Below are positions 8,953 to 18,825 of a stretch of 64,000 nt of DNA, in pieces. Numbering within the stretch: the stretch's first letter is position 1; the number at the start of each line of letters is the position of its first letter. This DNA comes from BM524 sp041554435 (GTDB lineage: Bacteria > Bacteroidota > Bacteroidia > Bacteroidales > F082). The translations under genes were made by a program, and so were the position numbers. The notes under the pieces are model-generated. The model worked only from the letters and a program-made list of their open reading frames with translations, did no database searches and was not told where the DNA came from. The DNA is taken from positions 1-64,000 of the forward strand of contig JBFFLX010000002.1 in assembly GCA_041554435.1 (NCBI GenBank), given 5' to 3'.

Positions 8953-9307
8953 GTTTTATTTGATATTGCTAATTATTTACTTGTACAAAATAAGATAAAA
9001 ATGAATCACCTCAAGTGCTAATTTGAAAATAGTTATAATCTTGTTTTACAAACACATTGATTATCTCCATATTATCTTTTAATCAAAACATTTATTTAAA
9101 GAAATCAATCACTAATTAATTTTGTAATTATTGTTTCTTTTCATTAACACTTTTTGAATTTCTCTTGCTGAAATGTTTGAATTTTTATTTGAATGAATAA
9201 TAAACAATCTTTTAGAATTTTGATTAAATTTGACAATAATTCTAAAAAGTTATAATGTTAAAATATCCAGAATTAGCATCAATTTGATTAATTTCTAAAT
9301 ATACCAT
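8953..9307. other. 355-bp intergenic region between divergent genes
   Basis: Very AT-rich spacer between the antiporter (minus) and the small membrane protein (plus). A perfect TAnnTTTG match, TAAATTTG, lies at 9225-9232, 76 bases before the plus-strand gene, but without a TTG at the usual spacing. No other structure or gene was seen. Confidence 0.4.
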
Positions 9308-9820
9308 ATGAAGAGTATAGCCTTACAACTGAATAAAAGAAAGACAATAATTAGCGTGTTAATCGACCTTTTTGCACTAAGTTTTATTTATTATGTTCCC
9401 ACCATTTCCCATTTGATTAGCCTGCCATTGTATTTAATAGAACCGATGCGCTTAATGCTTATCATTGCCCTTGTGCATAGTTCGAAGGCAAATGCATATT
9501 TACTTGCTCTCACATTACCCTTATTTTCTTTTATTATATCTGGTCATCCTGTATTTCCAAAGATGCTACTTATTACGTTTGAACTTGTATTTAATGTTGT
9601 TTTGTTTTTTGGTTTGACAAAGAAGATAAAATATATTTTCCCCTCAATCCTGCTAAGTATAATTCTGAGTAAAGTTGCATATTACATCATAAAGTTTGGA
9701 TTAATTAAAATCACTATTATTCATTCTGATTTATTCTCAACACCAATTTATATTCAGGTAATTACATCATTGGTATTTAGTTCTTATTTATATATATTTT
9801 ATAAAAAAAATAAATCCTAG
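9308..9820 (+). CDS. small integral membrane protein, possibly S-component-like
   Basis: 170 residues, almost entirely hydrophobic, with about five membrane segments and no signal peptide cleavage site. The central part (PLFSFIISGHPVFPKM, then a helix with Glu) resembles the loop-and-helix arrangement of substrate-binding S components of energy-coupling factor transporters. This likeness is weak and no transporter ATPase or T component is nearby. It is followed after 33 bases by a DUF362 protein on the same strand, so the two are probably co-transcribed and may work together. Confidence 0.7.
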   Translation: MKSIALQLNKRKTIISVLIDLFALSFIYYVPTISHLISLPLYLIEPMRLMLIIALVHSSKANAYLLALTLPLFSFIISGHPVFPKMLLITFELVFNVVLFFGLTKKIKYIFPSILLSIILSKVAYYIIKFGLIKITIIHSDLFSTPIYIQVITSLVFSSYLYIFYKKNKS

Positions 9821-9853
9821 TAACGGATTTAATATAAAACTAGCATTATTACT

Positions 9854-11812
9854 ATGAAACACTTAAACTGGAAGAAGATTTATTTGATATTAGGGGGATT
9901 TATAGCCTTGTGCTGGTTTATTATTAGGGTAATTCCAAAACCCAGTAGAGCAGCCTATCCATGCCAGAGAGCGGCATTTCCAATTGCTTCGGCATTCGTA
10001 ATTTGGCTGACAAGTTTATTGTCCTCCACTTTATTTTTTCTCAAATTTAAAAAAAACCTAAAAAACAACAAATTGGCATATGCTTTACTTTTTCTATTCT
10101 TGTTTGGGATTTCTAGTCTGTTCTATTTTACAACAGCTCCTGTCAATAAACTATTTGCATTTAACTCTTCCGAATACATTAAAGTACCTTGGGATGCAAG
10201 CATAAGAACTAAGGCACAAACTAGCAATATTATCACATCTTTTGATGATGTATCAGTGGTGAAATCATCAATAAGTAATGCCACTGATATTGATTTTGAT
10301 GAAATTGAATCCATGCTTAGGGAGTCGGTTGAACAGGCTGGTGGATTAAGTACAATAATTGCTAATGGTGATTATGTAGTTCTTAAACCAAATTTGGTTG
10401 AAATTCCTCCAATTCCCAGCCCCGAGTATAAAGAGGTTGGAGGAATAGCCACTGATTGGCGAGTAGTAAAAGCAGTGGCAAAAATGGTTCGCGAACTTAA
10501 TCCGGATGGTAAAATTTATATTATCGAAAGTTCATCTGCTGTTTCAACAAGAGAGGTTCTTGATTACTATAAATATACTCTTGATAACTTCCCGGAAGTT
10601 GATCAGATAGTTGCATTAGAGGATAGTTGCGGAGTTTTTGAAGACTATGGTGATTCTAATCTTGAAAAATTATATCTCGATGATAATATTCGTTTATACC
10701 CTGATGAAGAGAAACCAAATCTTTCCCCAGAGTTTTATATTAACAAGATTTACAATAATGCAGATGTTGTGATTAGCATACCTGTGCTCAAAAACCATAA
10801 AGTAGCAATTATTACCGGAGGAGTAAAAAATGTTGCAATTGGTATGGCGCCACCAAATATTTATGGAATATCAGAAACTTTTTTTGGCAAATGGACGAAG
10901 ATAGATCATGGACAGGAAAATTTAAATAAATGGCTTCATGACTTCTATATGCTAAAACCTGTTGATTTTGTTGTAATTGATGGCCTTCAAGGTTTTGATC
11001 ACGGACCAACCGGTCTCGACGAATTGACAATGGAAGAAATGCAACATAATATGAGGTTGATAATTTCCGGTAAAAAAGCATTATCAGTTGATGCAGTATG
11101 TAGTAATATTATGAGCCTGGATCCTACTTATGCAAATTATATGGTGTACCTCGACAAGGAACAATATGGAGTAGGCACCATTAATTCGAAGTTCATAAGG
11201 CTTAAAGGTGAAAAGATGTTGGATATCAGAGAGGTTTTTCCACATAATGAAGAAGTGGTCTTAAATGCTATTTATAATGATTATACACCACCTAACATTG
11301 AGGTTGCATCAACCACAATCGATGAAAATATAGTAACATTTTATTTGGAATACGATGACGACCTCGATAAAGTTGAATTAAAAGTAAATGGAAAATTATT
11401 AGATCAAATAGGGGTTGATAATTTCCACTCTTTGTCATTTGAAATTGATGAAGATTTGCTTCCGGTTGAGAATTTAACTCTCATTTACTCCGACAGGTTT
11501 TTCAATGAAAATGAAATTTTCCTAGACTATTCGGCAATTAGTGAAAATGAAATTTCACAGGCGAAACTTTATCAAAACTTCCCAAATCCATTTTTAAATA
11601 GCACAAACATAAGTTTTGAATTATTTAATCCAGTTCAAGTTAGATTATATATAAGCGACCTAAATGGTAACATCATTGCAACTCTTGTGGATGATAAACT
11701 ATCTGCTGGAAATCATCAATATAAGTGGAATGGATATGCTAAAACGGGAACCTATATCTATAGTTTGGAAATAGAAGGAAATACTATTAGCAAGCGTATG
11801 ATTAAGAAATAA
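9854..11812 (+). CDS. DUF362 protein with N-terminal membrane segments and T9SS sorting domain
   Basis: 652 residues. Three hydrophobic segments (about 9-27, 41-62, 75-93) enclose a conserved-looking PSRAAYPCQRAA motif. Residues about 165-445 are a DUF362 domain (VVLKPNLVE, ISIPVLKNHK, GGVKNVAIGM). A strand-rich linker follows. Residues 570-652 form a type A T9SS C-terminal sorting domain (LYQNFPNPF, then DLNG and an ending in KRMIKK). DUF362 function is not established. The combination is odd because T9SS cargo normally enters the periplasm with a cleaved signal peptide, while three membrane segments would retain the protein in the inner membrane. It sits downstream of the small membrane protein at 9308 and converges on the molybdoenzyme gene with a 28-bp gap. 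Confidence 0.88.
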   Translation: MKHLNWKKIYLILGGFIALCWFIIRVIPKPSRAAYPCQRAAFPIASAFVIWLTSLLSSTLFFLKFKKNLKNNKLAYALLFLFLFGISSLFYFTTAPVNKLFAFNSSEYIKVPWDASIRTKAQTSNIITSFDDVSVVKSSISNATDIDFDEIESMLRESVEQAGGLSTIIANGDYVVLKPNLVEIPPIPSPEYKEVGGIATDWRVVKAVAKMVRELNPDGKIYIIESSSAVSTREVLDYYKYTLDNFPEVDQIVALEDSCGVFEDYGDSNLEKLYLDDNIRLYPDEEKPNLSPEFYINKIYNNADVVISIPVLKNHKVAIITGGVKNVAIGMAPPNIYGISETFFGKWTKIDHGQENLNKWLHDFYMLKPVDFVVIDGLQGFDHGPTGLDELTMEEMQHNMRLIISGKKALSVDAVCSNIMSLDPTYANYMVYLDKEQYGVGTINSKFIRLKGEKMLDIREVFPHNEEVVLNAIYNDYTPPNIEVASTTIDENIVTFYLEYDDDLDKVELKVNGKLLDQIGVDNFHSLSFEIDEDLLPVENLTLIYSDRFFNENEIFLDYSAISENEISQAKLYQNFPNPFLNSTNISFELFNPVQVRLYISDLNGNIIATLVDDKLSAGNHQYKWNGYAKTGTYIYSLEIEGNTISKRMIKK

Positions 11813-11840
11813 ATTTATTTCTTTAAAAGCAATTTTAATA

Positions 11841-14006
11841 TCAGGCGCGAGTAATATTTACCCAAACCATTTTATATCCCGGAGTTTTACTTCTGGGATC
11901 TACTGCTGTGGGAATTAAAACATTTGATTCAGGATAATATGTCATAATATTACCCGGTGCAATATCAAACTCACGCACAAGCATATTATCCAATTCCCCA
12001 ACTGATGATTTTAATTTAACATGCATATTTTCATTAAGCCCCATTGCTTTAATATCCTCCTTGTTCATCATCACTACATTCCTTTGTGTTTGGCCACGGA
12101 ATCTATCAAATTCGTCATATATTATTGAGTTGAACTGACCCTCACTCCTCACCGACATCATGCGGAAAGCATTGTCATTACGTTTTAACTCCCTTATGGA
12201 GCATATTTTAAAACTGGCTTTTTTGTCGGATGTTGGGAATGATGGCTTATGAAAGGTTCTGCCAGAAATTTGAAATTCACCCTTGCTTTCATCAATAAAT
12301 TCTAATTTTTTGAAACCCGATACTGTTTTAGCAATTAATTTTCGAATCTCGTTGTGATTGTTAAAGCACACAAAATCAACGGGTTTATTACCTAATACAC
12401 CCTTGGCAATTTCTGAAATAATTGAAACTTCGGTTCGTACATTTTCAAATCGGGATTTTCCTCCATCACTAAGTCTTACGAAATTAAACATCGATTCCTG
12501 AGTTGTCCTTTGCTCTTCTTCATCTCTAACGGCCACCGGCAGTATAATTACCTCTTCATCCACTCCATAAAAATGACCTGAATTGAGAGTTGTATTTAAA
12601 TATACTTTAAACGGGATTTTATTTAATGCTTCTTCAGCAAACTTAGAGTGAGGATTTGAACTGTATAAATTTCCTCCCAAAAGAAAAGCAATATCTACTT
12701 TATCATTCATTGATGCCTGCATGCAGGCCATGGTATCCATTCCAGGACTTTTTGGTAGTTTTATGCCAAACTCCTTTTCTATTCCTTTTAAAATGCTCTC
12801 CTTAAGGACGGGAGTTACACCAACCGATCCCACTCCCTGAACATTACTATGTCCGCGTAATGGTAATAATCCTGCATTAGGCTTCCCAATCATAGCACGA
12901 AGAAGTGCCAAACTTACTATAGACTCTACATTTTCAACACCATTTTCATGATGTGTTATTCCCATAGCCCATGAAAAAACAACATTCCTGGATTTACTAT
13001 AAATATCAGCAATTTGCTTGATTTTTTCCATGGTAATTCCTGAATTTGAGACTATGGTTTCCCAGGAAGTGTTTTTCAAATCTTCTGCATATTCTATATA
13101 TCCATTTGTATGCAGATCAATAAATTGCCGGTCTTGCTTTCCATTTTCTATTACTGCCTTTGCAATTCCTTTTAAAAGCGCTATATCTCCACCAATATTT
13201 ACCTGTAAGTAGTCATTTGCAATAGGGCTTCCTCCAGATAAAAGAGACCGAAAATCAGATGGTACTGAGAATTTCTGAAGACCCTTTTCTTTGGCTGGAT
13301 TAATAATTATAACCTTACCTCCCCTACGACGACATTTCATCAGTTGAGTCATAAACCTGGGATGATTTGAAGAGGGGTTCGCTCCTATTACAAAAATCAA
13401 ATCCGACTTATTTAAGTCCTTCAACTGAATGGTAGCCGTTCCACTTCCAATACAAGAACTCATTCCTACTCCGGAAGCCTGATGACAATAGTAAGAACAG
13501 TTATTAACATTGTTGGTTCCATATATTCTTGCAAATAATTGCAGTAAAAAAGATGCTTCATTAGACGATCTTCCTGAACTATAAAAGAAAGTCCTTTCGG
13601 GATTGGTTTTTCTAAACCTCTCAATTATCTTGTTTAGTGCCGTCTCCCATGATATTTCACCATAGTGAGTATCTCCCTTGGATTTAAAGAGAGGGCTATT
13701 GAGTCTTCCATATCTTTCAATAATCCTTGGCGGTGTTTTTTTAAACGAATTAATGCTTTTTTCTTCAAATAATTTTGACGATATCGAGGGCTGAATATCA
13801 GTAATTTGAGCCTGGAAAGCCTTCTTGCATATTTGAGGAAATTGTCCCAGTTCATTTATCATTCCTCCTTTTTGACCTCCCATACCAAAAGCACATGTTT
13901 TGCAAGTATTTTTTGAAAATACAGTTTTTAACATACTCAAATAACCAGTTTGCGAAGCTGCTTTTAGTGCATATTGAATATTATTGAAGCCTCCAATTAT
14001 TGTCAT
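11841..14006 (-). CDS. molybdopterin oxidoreductase of the YdeP/FdhF-like type
   Basis: 721 residues with the molybdopterin oxidoreductase core and a C-terminal MoCo dinucleotide-binding domain from about 600. The N-terminus has C35-x-x-C38 and C60 but not the full four-cysteine ferredoxin cluster motif of classical formate dehydrogenases. C174-H175-Q-A-S lies where formate dehydrogenase H has Sec-His, making Cys174 the likely molybdenum ligand. This fits the cytosolic YdeP-like formate dehydrogenase-related family, whose substrate is not firmly known. There is no signal peptide, electron-transfer subunit, fdhD or cofactor gene beside it. It is a single minus-strand gene, convergent with the DUF362 gene and divergent from the SLC12-like gene. 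Confidence 0.87.
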   Translation of the reverse strand: MTIIGGFNNIQYALKAASQTGYLSMLKTVFSKNTCKTCAFGMGGQKGGMINELGQFPQICKKAFQAQITDIQPSISSKLFEEKSINSFKKTPPRIIERYGRLNSPLFKSKGDTHYGEISWETALNKIIERFRKTNPERTFFYSSGRSSNEASFLLQLFARIYGTNNVNNCSYYCHQASGVGMSSCIGSGTATIQLKDLNKSDLIFVIGANPSSNHPRFMTQLMKCRRRGGKVIIINPAKEKGLQKFSVPSDFRSLLSGGSPIANDYLQVNIGGDIALLKGIAKAVIENGKQDRQFIDLHTNGYIEYAEDLKNTSWETIVSNSGITMEKIKQIADIYSKSRNVVFSWAMGITHHENGVENVESIVSLALLRAMIGKPNAGLLPLRGHSNVQGVGSVGVTPVLKESILKGIEKEFGIKLPKSPGMDTMACMQASMNDKVDIAFLLGGNLYSSNPHSKFAEEALNKIPFKVYLNTTLNSGHFYGVDEEVIILPVAVRDEEEQRTTQESMFNFVRLSDGGKSRFENVRTEVSIISEIAKGVLGNKPVDFVCFNNHNEIRKLIAKTVSGFKKLEFIDESKGEFQISGRTFHKPSFPTSDKKASFKICSIRELKRNDNAFRMMSVRSEGQFNSIIYDEFDRFRGQTQRNVVMMNKEDIKAMGLNENMHVKLKSSVGELDNMLVREFDIAPGNIMTYYPESNVLIPTAVDPRSKTPGYKMVWVNITRA

Positions 14007-14205
14007 AATAATAAATTAGTAAGTAAAATCATTCACGTTCAGCATGCAAGGTAAAACAATTTGCCACTACTTATTAAATTAACAAAAGAAATAGTGCTTT
14101 TTAAGGACTTAACATTATTTCAATAACCGTTTTATATTTATATAATCTAAAAATTTTACCAGAAACTAATATTGTATATCTTTATAATCTTAAATCATGC
14201 AATAA

Positions 14206-16425
14206 ATGGCAACTACTTTAAACACTAAAAAATTTGGAACTCTCCCTGTTTTCTTTACAGCAATTTCAACAATTTTGGGCGCAATACTATTTTTGCGTTT
14301 TGGCTATGCAGTAGGAACAATAGGCTTTTGGGGTGTAATTGGCATAGTAATTCTAGGGCATATGGTTACCATACCTACCGCTTTGGCAATTTCTGAACTC
14401 GCAACAAATAAACGAGTTGAAGGTGCAGGAGAATACTTTATTATTTCGCGTTCATTCGGGCTAAATATAGGAGCAACAATTGGTATTGCTCTTTACCTTT
14501 CTCAAGCAATAAGTGTTGCATTTTATATAATTGCCTTTACCGAATCGTTTCAATTTTTTTTCAATTATATTTTGAATAATTATGGTTTTGAATTGCCACG
14601 ACAGGCCATTAGTATTCCGGCTATAATTATTTTAGGAGCAGTAATTTTATATAAAGGTGCTAACCTGGGAGTGAAAGCGCTTTATTTTGTGGTAGCGATT
14701 TTATTTTTAGCCATTATTATGTTCTTTTTAGGCTCAGGCCCTGCAGAAACCGAATCCACAATTTCATTATTCGACAATGGATTTTTTGATTCCTCAAACT
14801 TTTTTGTGGTATTTGCGATTATTTTTCCGGCATTTACAGGAATGACTGCTGGCGTGGGCTTGTCGGGAGACCTTAAAGACCCTTCAAAATCAATTCCTTT
14901 TGGAACAGTATTGGCCACTGTAAGTGGAATGATTATTTATTTTTTCATTATTTACAAACTTGCAATTTCAGCAAGTATCGATGATTTAGTTAACAATCAA
15001 CTTATAATGGGAGACATCGCCATTCAGGGTAAATGGATAATTCCATTGGGTTTGGCAGCATCAACAATTTCTTCTGCTTTGGGCTCAATAATGGTTGCTC
15101 CCAGAACTCTTCAAGCTTTGGCCATGGATAAGGCTTTTCCCAATAGATATGCAAATTGGTGGCTTGCCAAAGGCAGGAAAAAAGACGGTGAACCAATTAA
15201 CGGCTCATTAATTACACTGATAATTGCCTTATTCTTTGTGGCTCTTGGAAACGTAAATACTGTAGCAGAAGTAATTTCAATGTTTTTCATGGTAACTTAC
15301 GGTGCTCTTTGTTTGATTTCTTTTTTAAATCACTTTGGTTCATCTCCGGCATATCGTCCCTCTTTTAAATCGAGATGGTATTTATCTCTTCTTGGATTTG
15401 TAATCTCAATATGGGTAATGTTCAAAATTAATACTGCTTATGCCATATTAGCATTTGCCTTAATGACCGGCTTATATATTTTTCTTAATTACTATCACAA
15501 AAACCGTAAAGGTTTCGAATCAATATTTTCAAACGCTATTTTTCAGTTAAACAGAAATCTGCAGGTATTTCTTCAGCGTAAAACACATAAAAAGGTTTTT
15601 AGTGAATGGCGGCCAAGTGCAATTTGCATTTCAAAAAGTACTTTTGAAAGAGATAAGGCTTTGAGTTTACTAAACTGGATTTCTTACAAATATGGTTTTG
15701 GAACTTACTTACATCGAATCGAGGGTTATTATTCAAAAGCTACCCGACAGCAAGCAGAGGATGAGTTATTTAAGATTAATAAAATAGTTAGAAAAAAGGA
15801 TAGTCATGTTTATCTTGATACAATAATCTCACCTTCATATACTTCTGCTATTGCGCAAGCCATTCAAATTCCGGGTATTGCAGGTATGGAAAACAATATG
15901 GTAATTTTCGAATACGACAAAGAAAAACCGGAAGATTTAAGCCATATAGTAGATAATTTTGCGCTTGTAAATGCAGGTAAATTTGATGTGCTTATCCTTG
16001 CAAGCAGCAGAAGAGATATAAAATATGAAAATGGTATACATATCTGGATTTCATCAACCGATTCTTCAAATGCCAACCTGATGATTCTTCTTGGTTTTAT
16101 TATCTCCGGCCACCCTGATTGGAAAAAGGCCGATATTAAAATTTTTGATATTTGTAAACCGGAACTGGAAGAACAAACTAAAAAGAATATGGAAGAACTA
16201 GTTACTTCCGGAAGACTGCCCATTACCGCCTCTAATATTGAAGTTATCCCTCAGGATCCTGATGTACATCAGAAAAAACTGGTTAACAATAAATCATATG
16301 ATGCCGGTTTGGTAATAATTGGGTATAGAGAAGAGACCATTAAAAAAGACAAAATGTTCACCGATTACGATCAGGTGGGAACAATTTTGTTTGTTAATGC
16401 GCATAGTGAAAAAGTTATAGAGTAA
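14206..16425 (+). CDS. SLC12-like cation-chloride cotransporter / APC-superfamily permease
   Basis: 739 residues. Residues about 12-440 have some twelve membrane segments of the APC fold, beginning with TAISTILGAILFLRFGYAVG, which resembles TM1 of eukaryotic Na-K-Cl and K-Cl cotransporters. VEGAGEYFIISR and the FAIIFPAFTGMTAGVG segment are also typical. About 300 cytosolic residues follow, as in SLC12 proteins, and bacterial amino-acid permeases lack such a long tail. The probable role is coupled movement of cations and chloride for osmotic or ion balance, but substrates of bacterial members are poorly known and an amino acid cannot be excluded. It stands alone, 189 bp before the uracil permease. 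Confidence 0.85.
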   Translation: MATTLNTKKFGTLPVFFTAISTILGAILFLRFGYAVGTIGFWGVIGIVILGHMVTIPTALAISELATNKRVEGAGEYFIISRSFGLNIGATIGIALYLSQAISVAFYIIAFTESFQFFFNYILNNYGFELPRQAISIPAIIILGAVILYKGANLGVKALYFVVAILFLAIIMFFLGSGPAETESTISLFDNGFFDSSNFFVVFAIIFPAFTGMTAGVGLSGDLKDPSKSIPFGTVLATVSGMIIYFFIIYKLAISASIDDLVNNQLIMGDIAIQGKWIIPLGLAASTISSALGSIMVAPRTLQALAMDKAFPNRYANWWLAKGRKKDGEPINGSLITLIIALFFVALGNVNTVAEVISMFFMVTYGALCLISFLNHFGSSPAYRPSFKSRWYLSLLGFVISIWVMFKINTAYAILAFALMTGLYIFLNYYHKNRKGFESIFSNAIFQLNRNLQVFLQRKTHKKVFSEWRPSAICISKSTFERDKALSLLNWISYKYGFGTYLHRIEGYYSKATRQQAEDELFKINKIVRKKDSHVYLDTIISPSYTSAIAQAIQIPGIAGMENNMVIFEYDKEKPEDLSHIVDNFALVNAGKFDVLILASSRRDIKYENGIHIWISSTDSSNANLMILLGFIISGHPDWKKADIKIFDICKPELEEQTKKNMEELVTSGRLPITASNIEVIPQDPDVHQKKLVNNKSYDAGLVIIGYREETIKKDKMFTDYDQVGTILFVNAHSEKVIE

Positions 16426-16614
16426 GTTTTCTTAGACAATTTTTGTTTGTTCTTTTTTATTATAAAATTAAAATCCAAACTCAACAAATTAAATACATAC
16501 TCAATAATTAGAAGCCTCACTTTATACTGTTATTGGTCATTTAATTCTCATTTTGTGCTAGTTACAATAATATTATTTAACTACCTTAGCACCTTCATTT
16601 AAACCATATTTTCG

Positions 16615-17904
16615 GTGAAACGACGAACCATTGGCATTGAAGAAAAATTACCTTTACTAGAAAGCCTTCCGTTAAGTTTACAGCATTTAACAGCCATGTT
16701 TGGTGCTACCATTTTGGTGCCCATACTACTTGGCATTGATCCGGCAATTGCTCTATTGATGAATGGCATAGGAACTATGCTTTATTCGTGGGTAACCAAA
16801 GGAGGTATACCTGCTTATCTGGGGTCAAGTTTTGCATTTATAAGTCCTGTTTTGCTGATTATCAGTTCGTATGGCGGCTTTAGTCATGCCCAATCGGGTT
16901 TTATTTTCTTTGGACTATTTTTTATAGTTATTTCATTGGTTGTAAAAAAATGGGGAATTGGATGGATAGATGTAATTTTACCTCCGGCAGTAATGGGCGC
17001 AGTGGTGGCAATAATTGGATTAGAGTTGGCTCCTGTTGCCGCTCAGCAGGCGGGGCTTGCTTCAGCAGCAACTCAAGTTGGTGATATTGTTAAACCATTT
17101 GTTTCCGACCCAAAAGTTCTGATAGTTTCGTTATTTACATTGGCAGTTGGAGTTATTGGTTCGGTGCTTTTCAAAGGATTCTTACAGGTAATTCCAATTT
17201 TAGCAGCCATGATAAGTGGATATATTCTAGCCTTAATAATGGGAATGGTGGATACAACAATAATAAGCAATGCAGCATGGTTTGCCTTGCCCAAATTTCA
17301 CACACCGGTTTACGATCCTATGGCTATTATCATTATTGCCCCCGCATGTATTGTAGTACTTGCCGAGCATATAAGTCACCTGATTGTTACGGGGAAAATT
17401 ACAGAAAAAGATTTGATGAAAAAACCCGGTCTGCATCGCTCCCTTTTGGGTGACGGAATTAGCAATGTAATATCAGGTTTTGTGGGTTCGCCACCAAATA
17501 CCACTTATGGGGAAAACATTGGCGTTATGGCAATTACAAGGGTTTATTCAGTTTGGGTAATACGCGGTGCTGCTATTCTGGCAATTGCCTTTTCAGGCAT
17601 TGGTAAAGTTTCCGCAGCCATTTCTACTATTCCTGTTCCGGTTATGGGAGGAATTACTTTACTGCTTTATGGAGTAATTGCTGTGCAAGGTTTGAGGATA
17701 CTGGTAGAGCAAAAAGTTGATTTCAGCCAAAACAGCAATATGGTGTTAGGTGCCCTTACTTTTGTGGCTGGTGTTAGTGGCGCTTCTATATCAATTGGTT
17801 CCGTGGAGTTAAAAGGAATGGCATTAGCCGCTATTGTAGGCGTTGTTTTTTCCTTACTTTTCTCAGTATTTAGAAAGTTGGGGTGGATGGAGAAACATGG
17901 ATAA
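16615..17904 (+). CDS. uraA: uracil permease (NCS2 family)
   Basis: 429 residues with GTG start (the frame has no better ATG before the first conserved helix). The protein is hydrophobic with the fourteen-segment layout of nucleobase:H+ symporters. E251 and H255 in LAEHISHLIVTG and E300 in TTYGENIG correspond to the substrate- and proton-binding residues of E. coli UraA (E241, H245, E290), so uracil is the likely substrate. The 3' end abuts a decayed minus-strand gene fragment that runs into it from the right. There is no pyrimidine gene beside it and no obvious leader attenuator. Confidence 0.92.
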   Translation: MKRRTIGIEEKLPLLESLPLSLQHLTAMFGATILVPILLGIDPAIALLMNGIGTMLYSWVTKGGIPAYLGSSFAFISPVLLIISSYGGFSHAQSGFIFFGLFFIVISLVVKKWGIGWIDVILPPAVMGAVVAIIGLELAPVAAQQAGLASAATQVGDIVKPFVSDPKVLIVSLFTLAVGVIGSVLFKGFLQVIPILAAMISGYILALIMGMVDTTIISNAAWFALPKFHTPVYDPMAIIIIAPACIVVLAEHISHLIVTGKITEKDLMKKPGLHRSLLGDGISNVISGFVGSPPNTTYGENIGVMAITRVYSVWVIRGAAILAIAFSGIGKVSAAISTIPVPVMGGITLLLYGVIAVQGLRILVEQKVDFSQNSNMVLGALTFVAGVSGASISIGSVELKGMALAAIVGVVFSLLFSVFRKLGWMEKHG

Positions 17905-17907
17905 GGC

Positions 17908-18152
17908 TCAGATTTCCATTTCTGGCAGTTCATCATTTGTACCATTTCCCCAATATCTGTATTTAGTTTTATAAAACCGTCCGAATTATCCTGTATCCAA
18001 ACTGCTTAAACATGTTTTGAACCCCAGTTGCCGGTATGTGCTACAGGTGTAAAAGTAAATGACAATGGACCTTCTGTTTGCGCGATTAAAAAATTTGGGA
18101 GTAATAATCCTATAAGAACAACAATTGAATATAAACGCTTTTCATATTTCAA
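17908..18152 (-). pseudogene. remnant of a secreted DUF2271-like protein gene
   Basis: On the minus strand, from TTG at 18152, a signal peptide is followed by QTEGPLSFTFTPVAHTGNW and GSKHV, then an in-frame TAA at 18008-18006. The same frame continues AVWIQDNSDGF. After a one-base slip it reads KTKYRYWGNGTNDELP, and after a further slip WKSE, where the homology ends beside the uracil permease stop. These blocks in this order match secreted Bacteroidota proteins of the DUF2271 type. The gene therefore has a nonsense mutation, at least two frameshifts and a missing 3' part. Confidence 0.75.
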
Positions 18153-18361
18153 AAATTAATCTTGATAAAAGTAAATAAAGTTTTAGTTGATACGATAATT
18201 AAGGATTAAATGTTTTACTTTTTATTGTTGTAAGATGATAATTAAGCAACAAACTAATATGAAAACATTATTTAAAACGAATATAAAAAACAATCTAAAT
18301 TATATTGGGTAATTTATTTTTATAATTTAGTGCCGATTTAAAAACCATTAAAAATTATTTT

Positions 18362-18640
18362 ATGAAAAAAACTATTACAATTTTAGCGGCAAGCGTCGTG
18401 TTTGCATCCCTATTAACATTTGGATCTTGTAAAAAAGACGATGATGGAAATAGTTGTACTGACCTAGCAAATAAAGCAAGCACAGCAGCCATGAATTATT
18501 CATCAAACCCGAATTCGGAAAATTGCCAAGCTTACAAAACAGCTATTACTAATTATGTGGATGGTTGTGATGTTATTGAACAAACTTTAAAGGATCAATA
18601 TCTCGCAGCACTTGAAGGTCTTAATTGCGACGTACAATAG
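18362..18640 (+). CDS. small cysteine-containing lipoprotein
   Basis: 92 residues. The lipobox FGSC (Cys23) is followed by KKDDDG. The mature part of about 70 residues looks helical and has four cysteines (in NSCTD, ENCQAY, DGCDV and LNCDV), which could form two disulfides in the periplasm. The gene is monocistronic, with a terminator 20 bases after the stop. The function is unknown and no enzymatic motif is present. Confidence 0.8.
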   Translation: MKKTITILAASVVFASLLTFGSCKKDDDGNSCTDLANKASTAAMNYSSNPNSENCQAYKTAITNYVDGCDVIEQTLKDQYLAALEGLNCDVQ

Positions 18641-18659
18641 TTCAGAATATATGAAATAG

Positions 18660-18694
18660 AATGCCCTTTTCTTTGCAAAGAGGGCATTTTTTTT
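18660..18694 (+). terminator. rho-independent terminator
   Basis: AATGCCCT (18660-18667) pairs with AGGGCATT (18681-18688), with an inner CTTTGCAAAG palindrome and eight T residues at 18687-18694. It ends the small lipoprotein transcript. Confidence 0.92.
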
Positions 18695-18825
18695 ATCCCA
18701 GAATTATCTCAAACTTCATAGAAATTCAATAATTTCAAATTATAAAAATAAAAAGTGGCTCTTAGATTAGGTTGAGTAAGTACATGATTGTCAAGTAAAT
18801 TAAAAAGTTTTCATTACAAAATATA

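Noticed and set aside
17667..17945. 92-residue minus-strand frame over the uraA end
   Set aside because: Only its first residues belong to the decayed DUF2271-like remnant; the rest is antisense to uraA.
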